Below, one piece after another: positions 17,853 to 25,467 of a stretch of 64,000 bases of DNA. The stretch spans positions 1-64,000 of the forward strand of contig NZ_RSEB01000001.1 in assembly GCF_003933745.1 (NCBI RefSeq), given 5' to 3'. Source of the stretch: Glycomyces terrestris (lineage in GTDB: Bacteria > Actinomycetota > Actinomycetes > Mycobacteriales > Micromonosporaceae). Every line of letters begins with the position of its first letter. Within the stretch, counting starts at the first letter, position 1. The translations under genes were made by a program, and so were the position numbers. The notes below the pieces were generated by a model. It was not told the origin of the DNA and made no database searches. It saw only the letters and a list, made by a program, of their open reading frames with translations.

Positions 17853-19223
17853 ATGTCCCCCGTCGAGATCGTCGCGATGATCGCGGCCGCCGCGGCGGTG
17901 TCCGCGTACTGGCTGCCGAGGGGCGCCCGCCGGCCGGTGTTCGCGAGCGCGCTCGTCGCCGTCGCGGTCGCCGCGGTCGTGCTGGGGTTCACCGGACTGC
18001 GGTGGCAGGCGGCGCCGATGCTCGCGGCGGCAGCGATCGCCTGCGCGGCGCGGGTGTGCACGCGGCGGCGGGTGCGGCGGTGGGCGGCGGTCGCGGGCAC
18101 GGCCGGGTGCGCGGGCCTGGTGGCCGCGACGCCGGTCGCGTCCTGGGCGATGCCGGTGGCGGTGTACCCCGAGCCGACCGGGCCCTTCGCGGTCGGCGCC
18201 GCGGTGGTGGAGTGGACGGACGAGGCGCGGCCCGAGCCGTTCACCGCCGATCCGGACGACCGCCGGGTGATCGTGGCGCAGTTCTGGTACCCGGCCGAGG
18301 CGGCGCCCGGCGCCGAGCGCGCCTTCGCGGGGCGGGAGACGGCGGCGGAGTCGCGGCTCGTCACCGAGTCCTCGGCCGAGTTCTTCGGCATCCCGCCGTT
18401 CCTGGTGGCGGACACCGCGACCGCGCGGTCGCACGCGGTGTTCGGCGCGCCCGCGGCCGGGACCGAGCGGTACCCGGTGGTGGTGTTCTCCCCCGGGCTG
18501 TCGGCGACGCGCACGGCGAACACCGTCCTCGCCGAGGAGTGGGCGAGCCGCGGCTATGTGGTGGTCACGGTCGACCACACCTTCGACGCCGCGGTCACGG
18601 TCGTCGGCGACGAACCGGTCGCCGGCCGCAACACGGTGCCGGCGACCGAGGCCGAGGCCGCGCGGGCGAACCGCGAGAACCTCGGGATGCGCACCGCCGA
18701 CCTCAGTTTCGTGCTCTCGCAGGTGGAGGACGGCGCGGTGCCGGAGCCGCTGGCGGGCCGGGTCGACGCCGGCCGGGCCGCGGTGGCCGGCCACTCGCGG
18801 GGCGCGGCCGCGGCGCTCGCGACGGCGGCCGCCGACCCCCGCTTCGACGCCGTGGTCCACCTCGACGGCGGCCTGGAGCCGTCGCTGCCGCCGGGGCCGT
18901 TCGGCCAGCCCGCGCTGTCGATCGTCAGCCCCGTCTCCGCGGACCGGAACCCCGACTACCTGCCGGAGCTCGACCGGGCCCTGGAGGCCGGCACCGGCGA
19001 GCGGCTGCGGATCGAGCTGCCGGGCGCGGGCCACTTCTCGTTCACCGACGCGGCCCTGTACTTCCCGCCGCTGCCGTCGGTCCTGGGCGCCGCCGACCGC
19101 CGGGAGGGCCTGCGCGCCACCGCCGAGGCCACCGGCGTGTTCCTCGACGCGGCCCTCCGCGCCGTCCCGACCGATCTGGCGTCGGAACTGGCGCGGTACG
19201 GGCCGCTGACCGAGTACGCCTGA
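17853..19223 (+). CDS. Membrane-anchored alpha/beta hydrolase, PAF-acetylhydrolase-like
   Basis: A protein of 456 residues from the ATG preceded by GGGG six bases upstream; a GTG at 17823 would add 10 residues. The first 120 residues hold three or four hydrophobic segments, so the C-terminal hydrolase domain is probably extracytoplasmic or membrane-bound. The nucleophile elbow is GHSRG (Ser315), preceded by VVVFSPGLSATR as oxyanion region and followed by a histidine in GAGHFSF. The arrangement resembles platelet-activating-factor acetylhydrolase/dienelactone hydrolase-like lipases of actinobacteria. Substrate unknown; the gene seems monocistronic and converges on lysE. Confidence 0.8.
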   Translation: MSPVEIVAMIAAAAAVSAYWLPRGARRPVFASALVAVAVAAVVLGFTGLRWQAAPMLAAAAIACAARVCTRRRVRRWAAVAGTAGCAGLVAATPVASWAMPVAVYPEPTGPFAVGAAVVEWTDEARPEPFTADPDDRRVIVAQFWYPAEAAPGAERAFAGRETAAESRLVTESSAEFFGIPPFLVADTATARSHAVFGAPAAGTERYPVVVFSPGLSATRTANTVLAEEWASRGYVVVTVDHTFDAAVTVVGDEPVAGRNTVPATEAEAARANRENLGMRTADLSFVLSQVEDGAVPEPLAGRVDAGRAAVAGHSRGAAAALATAAADPRFDAVVHLDGGLEPSLPPGPFGQPALSIVSPVSADRNPDYLPELDRALEAGTGERLRIELPGAGHFSFTDAALYFPPLPSVLGAADRREGLRATAEATGVFLDAALRAVPTDLASELARYGPLTEYA

Positions 19224-19227
19224 GGCG

Positions 19228-19842
19228 CTAGACGAAGGTCTGGACGAACTCCACGGCGAGCCAGGCCGCGAACACCAGCAGGATGACGCCGGAGACGCGG
19301 TCGAACCAGACGCGGCGCTCCTTGGTGAGGAAGCGGCGCATGCCGTGGGCGGCGGCGGCGAGGATGAGGAACCAGGTCCAGGACGCGGTGACCGCGCCGA
19401 TCGCGAACGGCAGGCGCGTGGCCGCGGCCTGGGCGGTGATCGCCGCGCCGAGGACGCCGACGGTGTCGAGGATGGCGTGCGGGTTGAGCAGCGAGACGGC
19501 CGCGGTCTGGCGCAGCACCTGGCCGCGGGACCAGGTGCCGGTGAGGTCGTCGAAGTCGGCCGGCTTGGTGCGCAGGGACTTCACGCCGAGGTAGGTGAGG
19601 AAGAGCGCGCCCGCCACGAGCATCGCCGGGCGCAGGCCGGGGACCGAGTCGAGCAGGACCGAGGTCCCGGCCGCGCCGAGGACGATGAGGAGGGTGTCGC
19701 ACAGGCCCGCGCCGACCACGGCCCACAGGGCGCGGGGCATGCCGAGGGTGACGCCCTGGCCGAAGACGAAGACGTTCTGCGCCCCGATCGGGACGATGAG
19801 CGCCAGGCCCAGGGCCAGGCCGGTGAAGTAGGCGGCGGTCAC
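19228..19842 (-). CDS. lysE: LysE/ArgO family amino acid exporter
   Basis: A 204-residue protein with the family start GLALIVPIGAQNVFVFGQG in TM1 and the NPHAILDTVG motif in the central loop, six hydrophobic spans in all. LysE and ArgO proteins export lysine, arginine or canavanine. Start is GTG at 19842, overlapping the upstream B3/B4-domain gene by 4 nt (GTGA), so the two are co-transcribed. Usually a LysG-type LysR regulator adjoins; here none does, so induction is not explained. Confidence 0.9.
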   Translation of the reverse strand: MTAAYFTGLALGLALIVPIGAQNVFVFGQGVTLGMPRALWAVVGAGLCDTLLIVLGAAGTSVLLDSVPGLRPAMLVAGALFLTYLGVKSLRTKPADFDDLTGTWSRGQVLRQTAAVSLLNPHAILDTVGVLGAAITAQAAATRLPFAIGAVTASWTWFLILAAAAHGMRRFLTKERRVWFDRVSGVILLVFAAWLAVEFVQTFV

Positions 19843-20564
19843 TGGGGCCCTTCGGCGTCGAGTCGGACGGTGCGGTCGGCGGCGGTGAGGACCCGGTGGT
19901 CGGTGACCGCGGCGCCTTCGGACAGGAGCTCCTTGAGGCGCTCGGCGGCGGCGTCGACGGCCTCGCGGGCCGCGTCGCCGACGCTGTCGAAGACGAAGAC
20001 CGCGCGGGTGGTGGCGGCGGTGACCTTGGTGGCGTCGGCGTCGCGGTGGTTCCAGTGGCGGGTCAGGACCTCCGCGCCCTGGGCGTAGACCACTTCGCCG
20101 GGCTTGGGGGCCTCACGCACGTCGGGTTCGCCCAGGGGCGTGAAGCCGTCGCCGTCGGCGGCGAAGCGGATGTCGACCCGGGGCTCCAGCGCGGCCAGGT
20201 CGAACGCGCCCGCGGGCACGCCGAAGCGCACCGAGACGAGGTTGTAGGCGTCGACGGCCGGGGTGATGCGCGGCAGGCGGCCGGACTTGGCGAGGCGGCG
20301 CTGGAGCGCTTCGACGCTGGGGCGCATCCGCTTCGGGTTGGTGCCGAACGCGCGGTAGGCCGCGTGCCAGGTCGCGATGCGCGGGTCCTCGGCGTCGAGC
20401 GCGGTCCAGGCGCCTTGGGCGGCTTCGGCTTCGAGCTCGTCCATCGCGGCGGCGGCCTTGGGCCAGGGTTCGCCGTTGCGCAGGGAGGCGGCGGCGATCA
20501 GGTGGATCCGCAGCTGCGGGAACGCCTCGGCGACGCCGTCGGCGACGGTGAACTCGGGGCTCAT
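19839..20564 (-). CDS. B3/B4 tRNA-binding-domain protein (PheT B3/4-like)
   Basis: A 241-residue protein with the B3/B4 domain of phenylalanyl-tRNA synthetase beta subunit: YRAFGTNPKRMRPSVEALQRRLAKSGRLPRITPAVDAYNLVSVRFGVPAGAFD is the hallmark. Free-standing B3/B4 proteins may edit mischarged tRNAs or bind amino acids. It is translationally coupled to lysE, which suggests a shared role in handling a non-standard or excess amino acid: hydrolysing its tRNA ester and pumping the free amino acid out. That functional link is inference. Confidence 0.85.
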   Translation of the reverse strand: MSPEFTVADGVAEAFPQLRIHLIAAASLRNGEPWPKAAAAMDELEAEAAQGAWTALDAEDPRIATWHAAYRAFGTNPKRMRPSVEALQRRLAKSGRLPRITPAVDAYNLVSVRFGVPAGAFDLAALEPRVDIRFAADGDGFTPLGEPDVREAPKPGEVVYAQGAEVLTRHWNHRDADATKVTAATTRAVFVFDSVGDAAREAVDAAAERLKELLSEGAAVTDHRVLTAADRTVRLDAEGPQ

Positions 20565-20602
20565 TCGCTGGTCCTCTCGGTGTGTCGTCGCACGGTCCGC
20601 GC

Positions 20603-21586
20603 TCACGCCCCGCCGCGGGCGGGCGTCGCGAGCACCCCGGAGCGCCGGCGCAGTCGCGTCGCGTACTCGGGGTCGGCGGCCATGAGCCGCCGGTGGAGCC
20701 ATGCGAGCCGGTGGTGCGGCACGCCCGGCCACAGGTGATGAACCGTATGGTAGCCGTCGTTATGGGGATGGATCAGCGCGCGCTGGAGGGTTCCCAGGTT
20801 GCTGACGGTGGCGTCGAAGACGGTGTCCGATCCGGTGTAGACGTGCTCGCTGGCCTCGGCGATGAACCGCAGGACCGGCAGGGCGAGCGCGTATCCGGCC
20901 AGCCAGACCGCGGCGGACGCGGCGGCGGCGCGCGGTCCGGCGGCGGCCCACGCCGGGGCGGCCGCGGCGGCCAGGCCCCAGGCGACGGGCACGAGGGCGA
21001 GGGCCGGCGCGGTCTGGAGGCTGTCGCGCCACCAGGTGCGCTGGTAGGCCGGGAGGCGGCGCAGGAGCCCGAGCGCGAACGCGGCGGCGCTGGAGCGGTC
21101 GAGGGCCTCGAGGTCGAGTTCGCGGTAGCGCTGCCGGTCGGGGTCCTCGTCGGTGCCGAAGGCGCCGTGGTGGCGCAGGTGGCTCTCGCGGTAGCCGGCG
21201 AGCCGGGCGCCGGTCGGGAGCGCGGCGAGGGCCGTGGCGAGGACGTCGTTGAGCAGGCGGTGCTTGCGGCTCCAGTTGAAGTGGGAGCCTTCGTGGACGA
21301 GGTTCTCGAGGGCGCGCAGCTGGCGTCCGGTGAGGACGGCCGCGAGGACCGCGGCGACCAGTCCGGCGAAGGGCTGCACGGTGAGGAGCCAGCCGGCGGC
21401 GGCGCAGGCGGCGATCATGGCGGCCTGGTCGGCGACGGCGGCGGCCGCGGTGCGCCAGGGGCGGGTGCGGTGGGCGGCCTTGATGTCCTCGCGGAGTGCC
21501 GCGGGGGTCGAATAGCCGCGGCGGTATCGGTGGGATTCGACTTTGTCGACAATTTGACTGGGGACGGCTGAATTCGTTGCTCGCAT
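20603..21586 (-). CDS. Membrane fatty acid desaturase-like di-iron protein
   Basis: A 327-residue protein with the three His boxes of membrane desaturases: HEGSH, HLRHH and HTVHH, and hydrophobic spans between. The C-terminal layout (HNDGYHTVHHLWPGVPHHRLAWLHRRL) is typical. The substrate could be a fatty acyl chain, or a small lipid or carotenoid. GGAG lies upstream of the ATG. It is divergent from the chorismatase operon across 481 bp, so it may be a tailoring enzyme of that cluster or an unrelated neighbour. Confidence 0.85.
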   Translation of the reverse strand: MRATNSAVPSQIVDKVESHRYRRGYSTPAALREDIKAAHRTRPWRTAAAAVADQAAMIAACAAAGWLLTVQPFAGLVAAVLAAVLTGRQLRALENLVHEGSHFNWSRKHRLLNDVLATALAALPTGARLAGYRESHLRHHGAFGTDEDPDRQRYRELDLEALDRSSAAAFALGLLRRLPAYQRTWWRDSLQTAPALALVPVAWGLAAAAAPAWAAAGPRAAAASAAVWLAGYALALPVLRFIAEASEHVYTGSDTVFDATVSNLGTLQRALIHPHNDGYHTVHHLWPGVPHHRLAWLHRRLMAADPEYATRLRRRSGVLATPARGGA

Positions 21587-22067
21587 TGTCCGCTCCGAAT
21601 GAAGGGGGTCGGCCGGGAGCAAGGAAAGCAGGATTGCAAGATCAACTCCAGCCATTGTGATGCATGTAACCGGCGGAGGATCGGAGGATCAAGATCGTTT
21701 TCTCGCGACGAGTCGCGGGGCGCGAAAATGATCTTGGATGGAGTTCTTGAAGGGACTCGAATAGACGCCTGTTACTTGTGACCCAGAACACTTTTCAATA
21801 TTTTCATCGGTGATGAGCTGGGATTTCACGACCGTTCACTGTTTTCCTGCGGAGCGGTGACCGGACGTGATCGGTGCGTCATGCTAGATTGTCCGAGGTT
21901 TCCCGGAAGTCGGGAACGCCCCCATTGCAGTCTCTTCCCCGGACTGTCGATCCCCATTCTCGAACCGTTCACTGCAATCCGGAATAGTGCACATCGGTGT
22001 GCGCGGTCCCGGTGTTCGGGCGCGCCTCCTCCCCGGGCGGGCCCGTATTCCACGGATAGGTGTCCAG
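21587..22067. other. Long AT-richer leader between desaturase and chorismatase operon
   Basis: There are 481 bp without a gene I believe. Base composition is visibly lower in GC than neighbouring genes. It contains a 45-nt hairpin (21691-21735), a small 6-bp hairpin at 21900-21916 (TTCCCG/CGGGAA), and two of three copies of ACCGTTYAC that continue into the first gene. It should hold the desaturase promoter and the promoter and regulator sites for the chorismatase operon. Small frames here lack a good Shine-Dalgarno and homology. Confidence 0.5.
21691..21735 (+). promoter_or_regulatory. Hairpin in the chorismatase-operon leader
   Basis: AAGATCGTTTT (21691-21701) pairs with AAAATGATCTT (21725-21735) with one G-T pair, and inside it CGCGAC (21704-21709) pairs with GTCGCG (21712-21717). 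Its role (attenuation, terminator of an unseen transcript, or protein site) is open. Confidence 0.4.
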
Positions 22068-22096
22068 TTGATCTTCTCTACTCTCGAACCGTTTAC
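21831..22096 (+). repeat. Three copies of ACCGTTYAC upstream of the chorismatase operon
   Basis: ACCGTTCAC at 21831-21839 and 21964-21972, and ACCGTTTAC at 22088-22096. The last two sit in a longer 16-mer direct repeat (TTCTCGAACCGTTCAC at 21957 and CTCTCGAACCGTTTAC at 22081; two mismatches, 124 bp apart). The spacing and conservation suggest sites for one regulator, which is not encoded next to the operon. Confidence 0.5.
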
Positions 22097-23093
22097 AAGG
22101 GAGGGAACGGATCTGCCCGTTCCCGGCCCCGCGGGCGCGTTCCCGATGGCCGCGGTCGCGTTCCGCAACGGCCCGGCCTCCCTCGGGTTCGCGCCCGCGG
22201 GCGACCACCTCGCGATGACCGTCCCGATGGCGCGCCCGGGCGAGCCCGGCTGCGTCGAGACCTGGTGGTGCGAGGAGCCGCCCGAGACGGGCCGCGCCGG
22301 CGACATCCTGTACGCGTGCGGCGACGAGGTCGCCCTGTGCGCGGCGGTCGTCGAGCACCGGTCCGTGTACGCGCCCGCCGTCGAGCAGCGGTACCGGGAG
22401 GTCTTCGCGTTCCTGGAGGCCCACGGCTACCGGCGCCTGCTGCGGGTCTGGAACTTCATCGAGACCATCAACGCCGCGAACGCCGACGGCCTCGAGGTCT
22501 ACCGCGACTTCTGCAAGGGCCGCGCCGACGCGTTCGCCGCGCACCCGGTGTTCTCCCGGTCGATGCCGGCCGCCACGGGCATCGGCACCACCGGCAGCGG
22601 CATCTCGTTCTTCCTGCTGGCGGTCAAGGACGCCGAGGTCCGCCACATCGAGAACCGCCGGCAGACGCCCGCGTACCGGTACCCCGCGCGGTACGGGCCG
22701 CGCAGCCCCAGCTTCGCCCGCGCGACCACGATGACCGCGCGGCCGGGCGAGGCGCCGACTCTGTTCGTCTCCGGCACCGCGAGCATCCTCGGGCACGAGA
22801 CCGTGTTCGCGGGCGACATCGAGAAGCAGTGCGCGACCACCGCCGACAACATCGCCGAGCTCATCGGCAACTGCTACGGCGGCGCGAAGTCGCTCACCGA
22901 CGTCGACGCCGTCAAAGCCTATGTGCGCCATGCCCACCACGTGGAGTACGTGCGCGAGTTCTGCGCCTCGGCGTTCGGCCCGCGCGCCTCGCTGGCGGTG
23001 TTCAACGTGGACATCTGCCGCGGCGACCTGCTGGTGGAGATCGAGGCGATCGTCGGCGGCGCCGCCGTCGGCGCCGAGGCGGTGCGGGCATGA
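22068..23093 (+). CDS. Chorismatase (FkbO/Hyg5 family), probably 3-hydroxybenzoate-forming
   Basis: This protein hydrolyses chorismate. Hallmarks are RVWNFIETINAAN followed by ADGLEVYRDFCKGRA, the ATGIG loop, ENRRQTPAYRYPARYGPR, and the C-terminal DICRGDLLVEIEAIV with the catalytic Glu. FkbO-type enzymes give 3,4-dihydroxycyclohexadiene carboxylate; Hyg5-type enzymes give 3-hydroxybenzoate. The motif VSGTAS carries Gly where FkbO has Ala, which favours the Hyg5 type. The start is uncertain: TTG at 22068 gives 341 residues, close to known chorismatases; GTG at 21987 and a CTG at 22113 with a perfect AAGGGAGGG site are alternatives. Its stop overlaps the aminotransferase start (ATGA). First gene of a seven-gene operon whose next enzymes fit 3-hydroxybenzoate as substrate. 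Confidence 0.88.
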   Translation: MIFSTLEPFTREGTDLPVPGPAGAFPMAAVAFRNGPASLGFAPAGDHLAMTVPMARPGEPGCVETWWCEEPPETGRAGDILYACGDEVALCAAVVEHRSVYAPAVEQRYREVFAFLEAHGYRRLLRVWNFIETINAANADGLEVYRDFCKGRADAFAAHPVFSRSMPAATGIGTTGSGISFFLLAVKDAEVRHIENRRQTPAYRYPARYGPRSPSFARATTMTARPGEAPTLFVSGTASILGHETVFAGDIEKQCATTADNIAELIGNCYGGAKSLTDVDAVKAYVRHAHHVEYVREFCASAFGPRASLAVFNVDICRGDLLVEIEAIVGGAAVGAEAVRA

Positions 23094-24289
23094 GCGACCT
23101 GGTCAACCCCGAGATCGCACGGCTCGGCGCGCATCCGTTCCCGCGCGTGGCCGCGCTGCTCGACGGCGTCGAGCCGCCGCCCGGGCCCGCCGTCGACCTG
23201 ACCATCGGCGAGCCGCGCGTCGCCCCGCCCGCCTGGCTCGCCTCCCGGCTCGCCGAGCACGGCGGCACGCTGGGGACCTACCCGCGCAACGAGGGCACCG
23301 CCGCGTTCCGCGCGGCCGCCTCCGGCTGGCTCGACCGCCGGTTCCAGCTCGACCCCGCGCTCCCGCCCGAGGCGGTCGTGCCGAGCTCCGGCGCCCGCGA
23401 GGTGCTGTTCCAGCTGGGCCTGCTCGCGCGCGGGAAGGGCCTGGCGGTCATGCCGACCCCGCACTACGCGCCCTACCGGGCCGCCGCGCGGCTCACCGGC
23501 CTCGACCCGGTCTACCTGGCCTGCGACGAGGCCGGCGGGTTCCTCCCCGACCTCGACGAGGTCGACCGCCTCGGCCCGCGGATCGCGCTGCTCACCCTCT
23601 GCTCCCCCACCAATCCCGAAGGGGCCGTGGCGAGCCGCGGCTACCTGGACCGGGCCGTGCGGCTCGCGCGGCGGCACGGGTTCGTGCTCGCCGTCGACGA
23701 GTGCTACTCCGAGATCTACCGCGGCGAACCCCCGTACGGCGTCCTCCGCGTCTGCGCCGAGCAGGCAGGCGGCGGCGACCCGTTTGCGAACGTCCTCGCG
23801 GTGAACTCGCTGTCGAAGCGGTCCTCGGCGCCCGGCCTGCGCATCGGGTTCGCCGCCGGGGACCGCCGGCTCGTCCAGGGCCTCATCGACCTCCGCGCCT
23901 ACACCGCCGGCACGGTCGGCTGCCCGAACCTGGGCGCCGCCGCCGACCTCCTCGCCGACGAGTCGCACGTCGAGCGCATCCGCGGCTTCTACCGCGAGCT
24001 GTTCGACGCCGCCGACGCGATCCTCGGCGGCCTCCCGGGCTACCGGTCCCCCGAGGCCGGGATGTTCCTGTGGCTGCGGGTCGACGACGGCGAGGCCGTC
24101 GCCGTCGAGTGCTGGGAGCGCGCCGGGCTCCGCGTCGTCCCCGGCGCCTACATCGGACCGAAGGCGCACGACGGCACCTGGTCCGCCGCCGGGTACGTGC
24201 GCGTCGCGATGGTCCACGACCTCGACACCACCAGGGCCGCCCTGGAACGGCTCGCGCCGATCCTCCTCAAGCACGGGGTGGTCGCATGA
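23090..24289 (+). CDS. PLP-dependent aminotransferase, DapC-like (class I/II)
   Basis: A 399-residue fold-type I aminotransferase. The PLP lysine is in VNSLSKRSSAPGLRIGF, the Asp in AVDECYSEIYRG, and SPTNPEGAV is the substrate-side motif. Closest in pattern to N-succinyl-diaminopimelate aminotransferases (DapC), whose substrate is a C7 dicarboxylic keto acid. Inside this operon, no lysine pathway gene is present, so a specialised role is likely. The ring-opened product of the downstream dioxygenase, maleylpyruvate, is also a C7 dicarboxylic alpha-keto acid, so it is my favoured substrate (inference). Overlaps both neighbours by 4 nt. Confidence 0.85.
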   Translation: MSDLVNPEIARLGAHPFPRVAALLDGVEPPPGPAVDLTIGEPRVAPPAWLASRLAEHGGTLGTYPRNEGTAAFRAAASGWLDRRFQLDPALPPEAVVPSSGAREVLFQLGLLARGKGLAVMPTPHYAPYRAAARLTGLDPVYLACDEAGGFLPDLDEVDRLGPRIALLTLCSPTNPEGAVASRGYLDRAVRLARRHGFVLAVDECYSEIYRGEPPYGVLRVCAEQAGGGDPFANVLAVNSLSKRSSAPGLRIGFAAGDRRLVQGLIDLRAYTAGTVGCPNLGAAADLLADESHVERIRGFYRELFDAADAILGGLPGYRSPEAGMFLWLRVDDGEAVAVECWERAGLRVVPGAYIGPKAHDGTWSAAGYVRVAMVHDLDTTRAALERLAPILLKHGVVA

Positions 24290-25467
24290 CGGGCCTGCCG
24301 GTCCTGGTCGCGGGCGGCGGCATCGGCGGCCTCGCGGCGGCGGTGAGCCTGGCCCGCAAGGGAATCCCCTCGCTCGTGCTCGAACGCAACGCGGCCTTCG
24401 ACGAGATCGGGGCGGGCATCCAGCTCGGCCCCAACGCCCTCGCCGTCCTCGACGCGATCGGCGCCGGGGCACGCGTGCGCGAGCGCCTCATCCCCGTGGG
24501 GCACCTGGAGATCCGCGACGCACTCGACGGCCGCGCCCTCGTCAGGCTCGACCTGCGCGGCGCCTTCCGCGAGCGCTACCGCGCCGGGTACGGCGTCATC
24601 CACCGCGGCGACCTCCTGCGCGCGCTCCACGAGAGCTGCCTCGAGTCGCCGCTCGTCGCGCTCGCGGTGAACGCCGAGGCCGTCGACTGGGAGGAGCGGC
24701 CCGACCGGGTCGAGGTCCGCACCGCCGACGGCCGCCGCCTCCAGGGCCGGTGCGTCATCGCCGCCGACGGCCTCCACTCCCGGTTCCGCCAGGCCATCGC
24801 CGGCGACGGCGAGCCCGTCCCTTCAGGACACGCGACGTACCGCTGCCTCATCCCGGCCGACCGGATGCCCGCGGCGAGCCGCGTCGACGGGGCCGTCCTG
24901 TGGGCCGGACCCGACTGCCACCTCGTGCACTACCCGCTCAAGGACCGGGCCGTCTACAACGCCGTGGTCACCGTCAACGACGGCTCCGCGGACACCGCCC
25001 GCGGCGAGGCCGTGCCCGACGAGGAGGTCCGCGCCCGCTTCGACCGGATCGGCGCGGGCGCGGCGGCGTTCCTCAGCGCGGGCACCGGCTGGCGGCGCTG
25101 GACGCTGCGCGACCGCGAACCCGTCGCGACCTGGACCAAGGGCCGCGCCGCGCTCCTCGGCGACGCCGCCCACCCGATGCTCCAGTACGCGGCCCAGGGC
25201 GCGTGCATGGCGATCGAGGACGCCGCCGCGCTCGCCGGCCACCTCGCCGCCCAGGAGGACCCGCAGGCGGCCCTCGACGGGTACGCGGCCGCGCGGCGCG
25301 AGCGCACCGCCCGCGTCCAGCGGCTCTCCCGCTGGATGGCCGCGGAGGTCTACCACCCCGCGGGCACCGCCGCGAAGCGCCGCGACGCCATGCTCCTCGG
25401 CCTGTCCGAGGAGCGCCTGCTCGACCACCTCGCCTGGCTCTACACCCCGTTCGGAGGGATCGCGTGA
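24286..25467 (+). CDS. FAD-dependent aromatic monooxygenase, 3-hydroxybenzoate 6-hydroxylase-like
   Basis: A 393-residue group A flavoprotein monooxygenase. FAD motif GGGIGGLAAAVSLARKG near residue 10, the DG motif CVIAADGLHSRFRQ, and the second FAD motif LLGDAAHPMLQYAAQGACMAIEDA are all intact. It belongs with salicylate hydroxylase and 3-hydroxybenzoate 6-hydroxylase. After a chorismatase giving 3-hydroxybenzoate and before a gentisate dioxygenase, para-hydroxylation of 3-hydroxybenzoate to gentisate fits best. Start ATG and stop TGA each overlap their neighbours by 4 nt. A 4-hydroxybenzoate- or salicylate-type substrate cannot be excluded from sequence alone. Confidence 0.87.
   Translation: MTGLPVLVAGGGIGGLAAAVSLARKGIPSLVLERNAAFDEIGAGIQLGPNALAVLDAIGAGARVRERLIPVGHLEIRDALDGRALVRLDLRGAFRERYRAGYGVIHRGDLLRALHESCLESPLVALAVNAEAVDWEERPDRVEVRTADGRRLQGRCVIAADGLHSRFRQAIAGDGEPVPSGHATYRCLIPADRMPAASRVDGAVLWAGPDCHLVHYPLKDRAVYNAVVTVNDGSADTARGEAVPDEEVRARFDRIGAGAAAFLSAGTGWRRWTLRDREPVATWTKGRAALLGDAAHPMLQYAAQGACMAIEDAAALAGHLAAQEDPQAALDGYAAARRERTARVQRLSRWMAAEVYHPAGTAAKRRDAMLLGLSEERLLDHLAWLYTPFGGIA

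Noticed and set aside
21599..21781. 60-codon forward frame in the leader of the chorismatase operon
   Set aside because: No homology; sequence carries a hairpin; not convincing as a gene.
21987..22067. GTG start of the chorismatase at 21987
   Set aside because: Would add an Arg/Pro-rich tail unlike family N-termini and overlap the repeat elements; weak Shine-Dalgarno.
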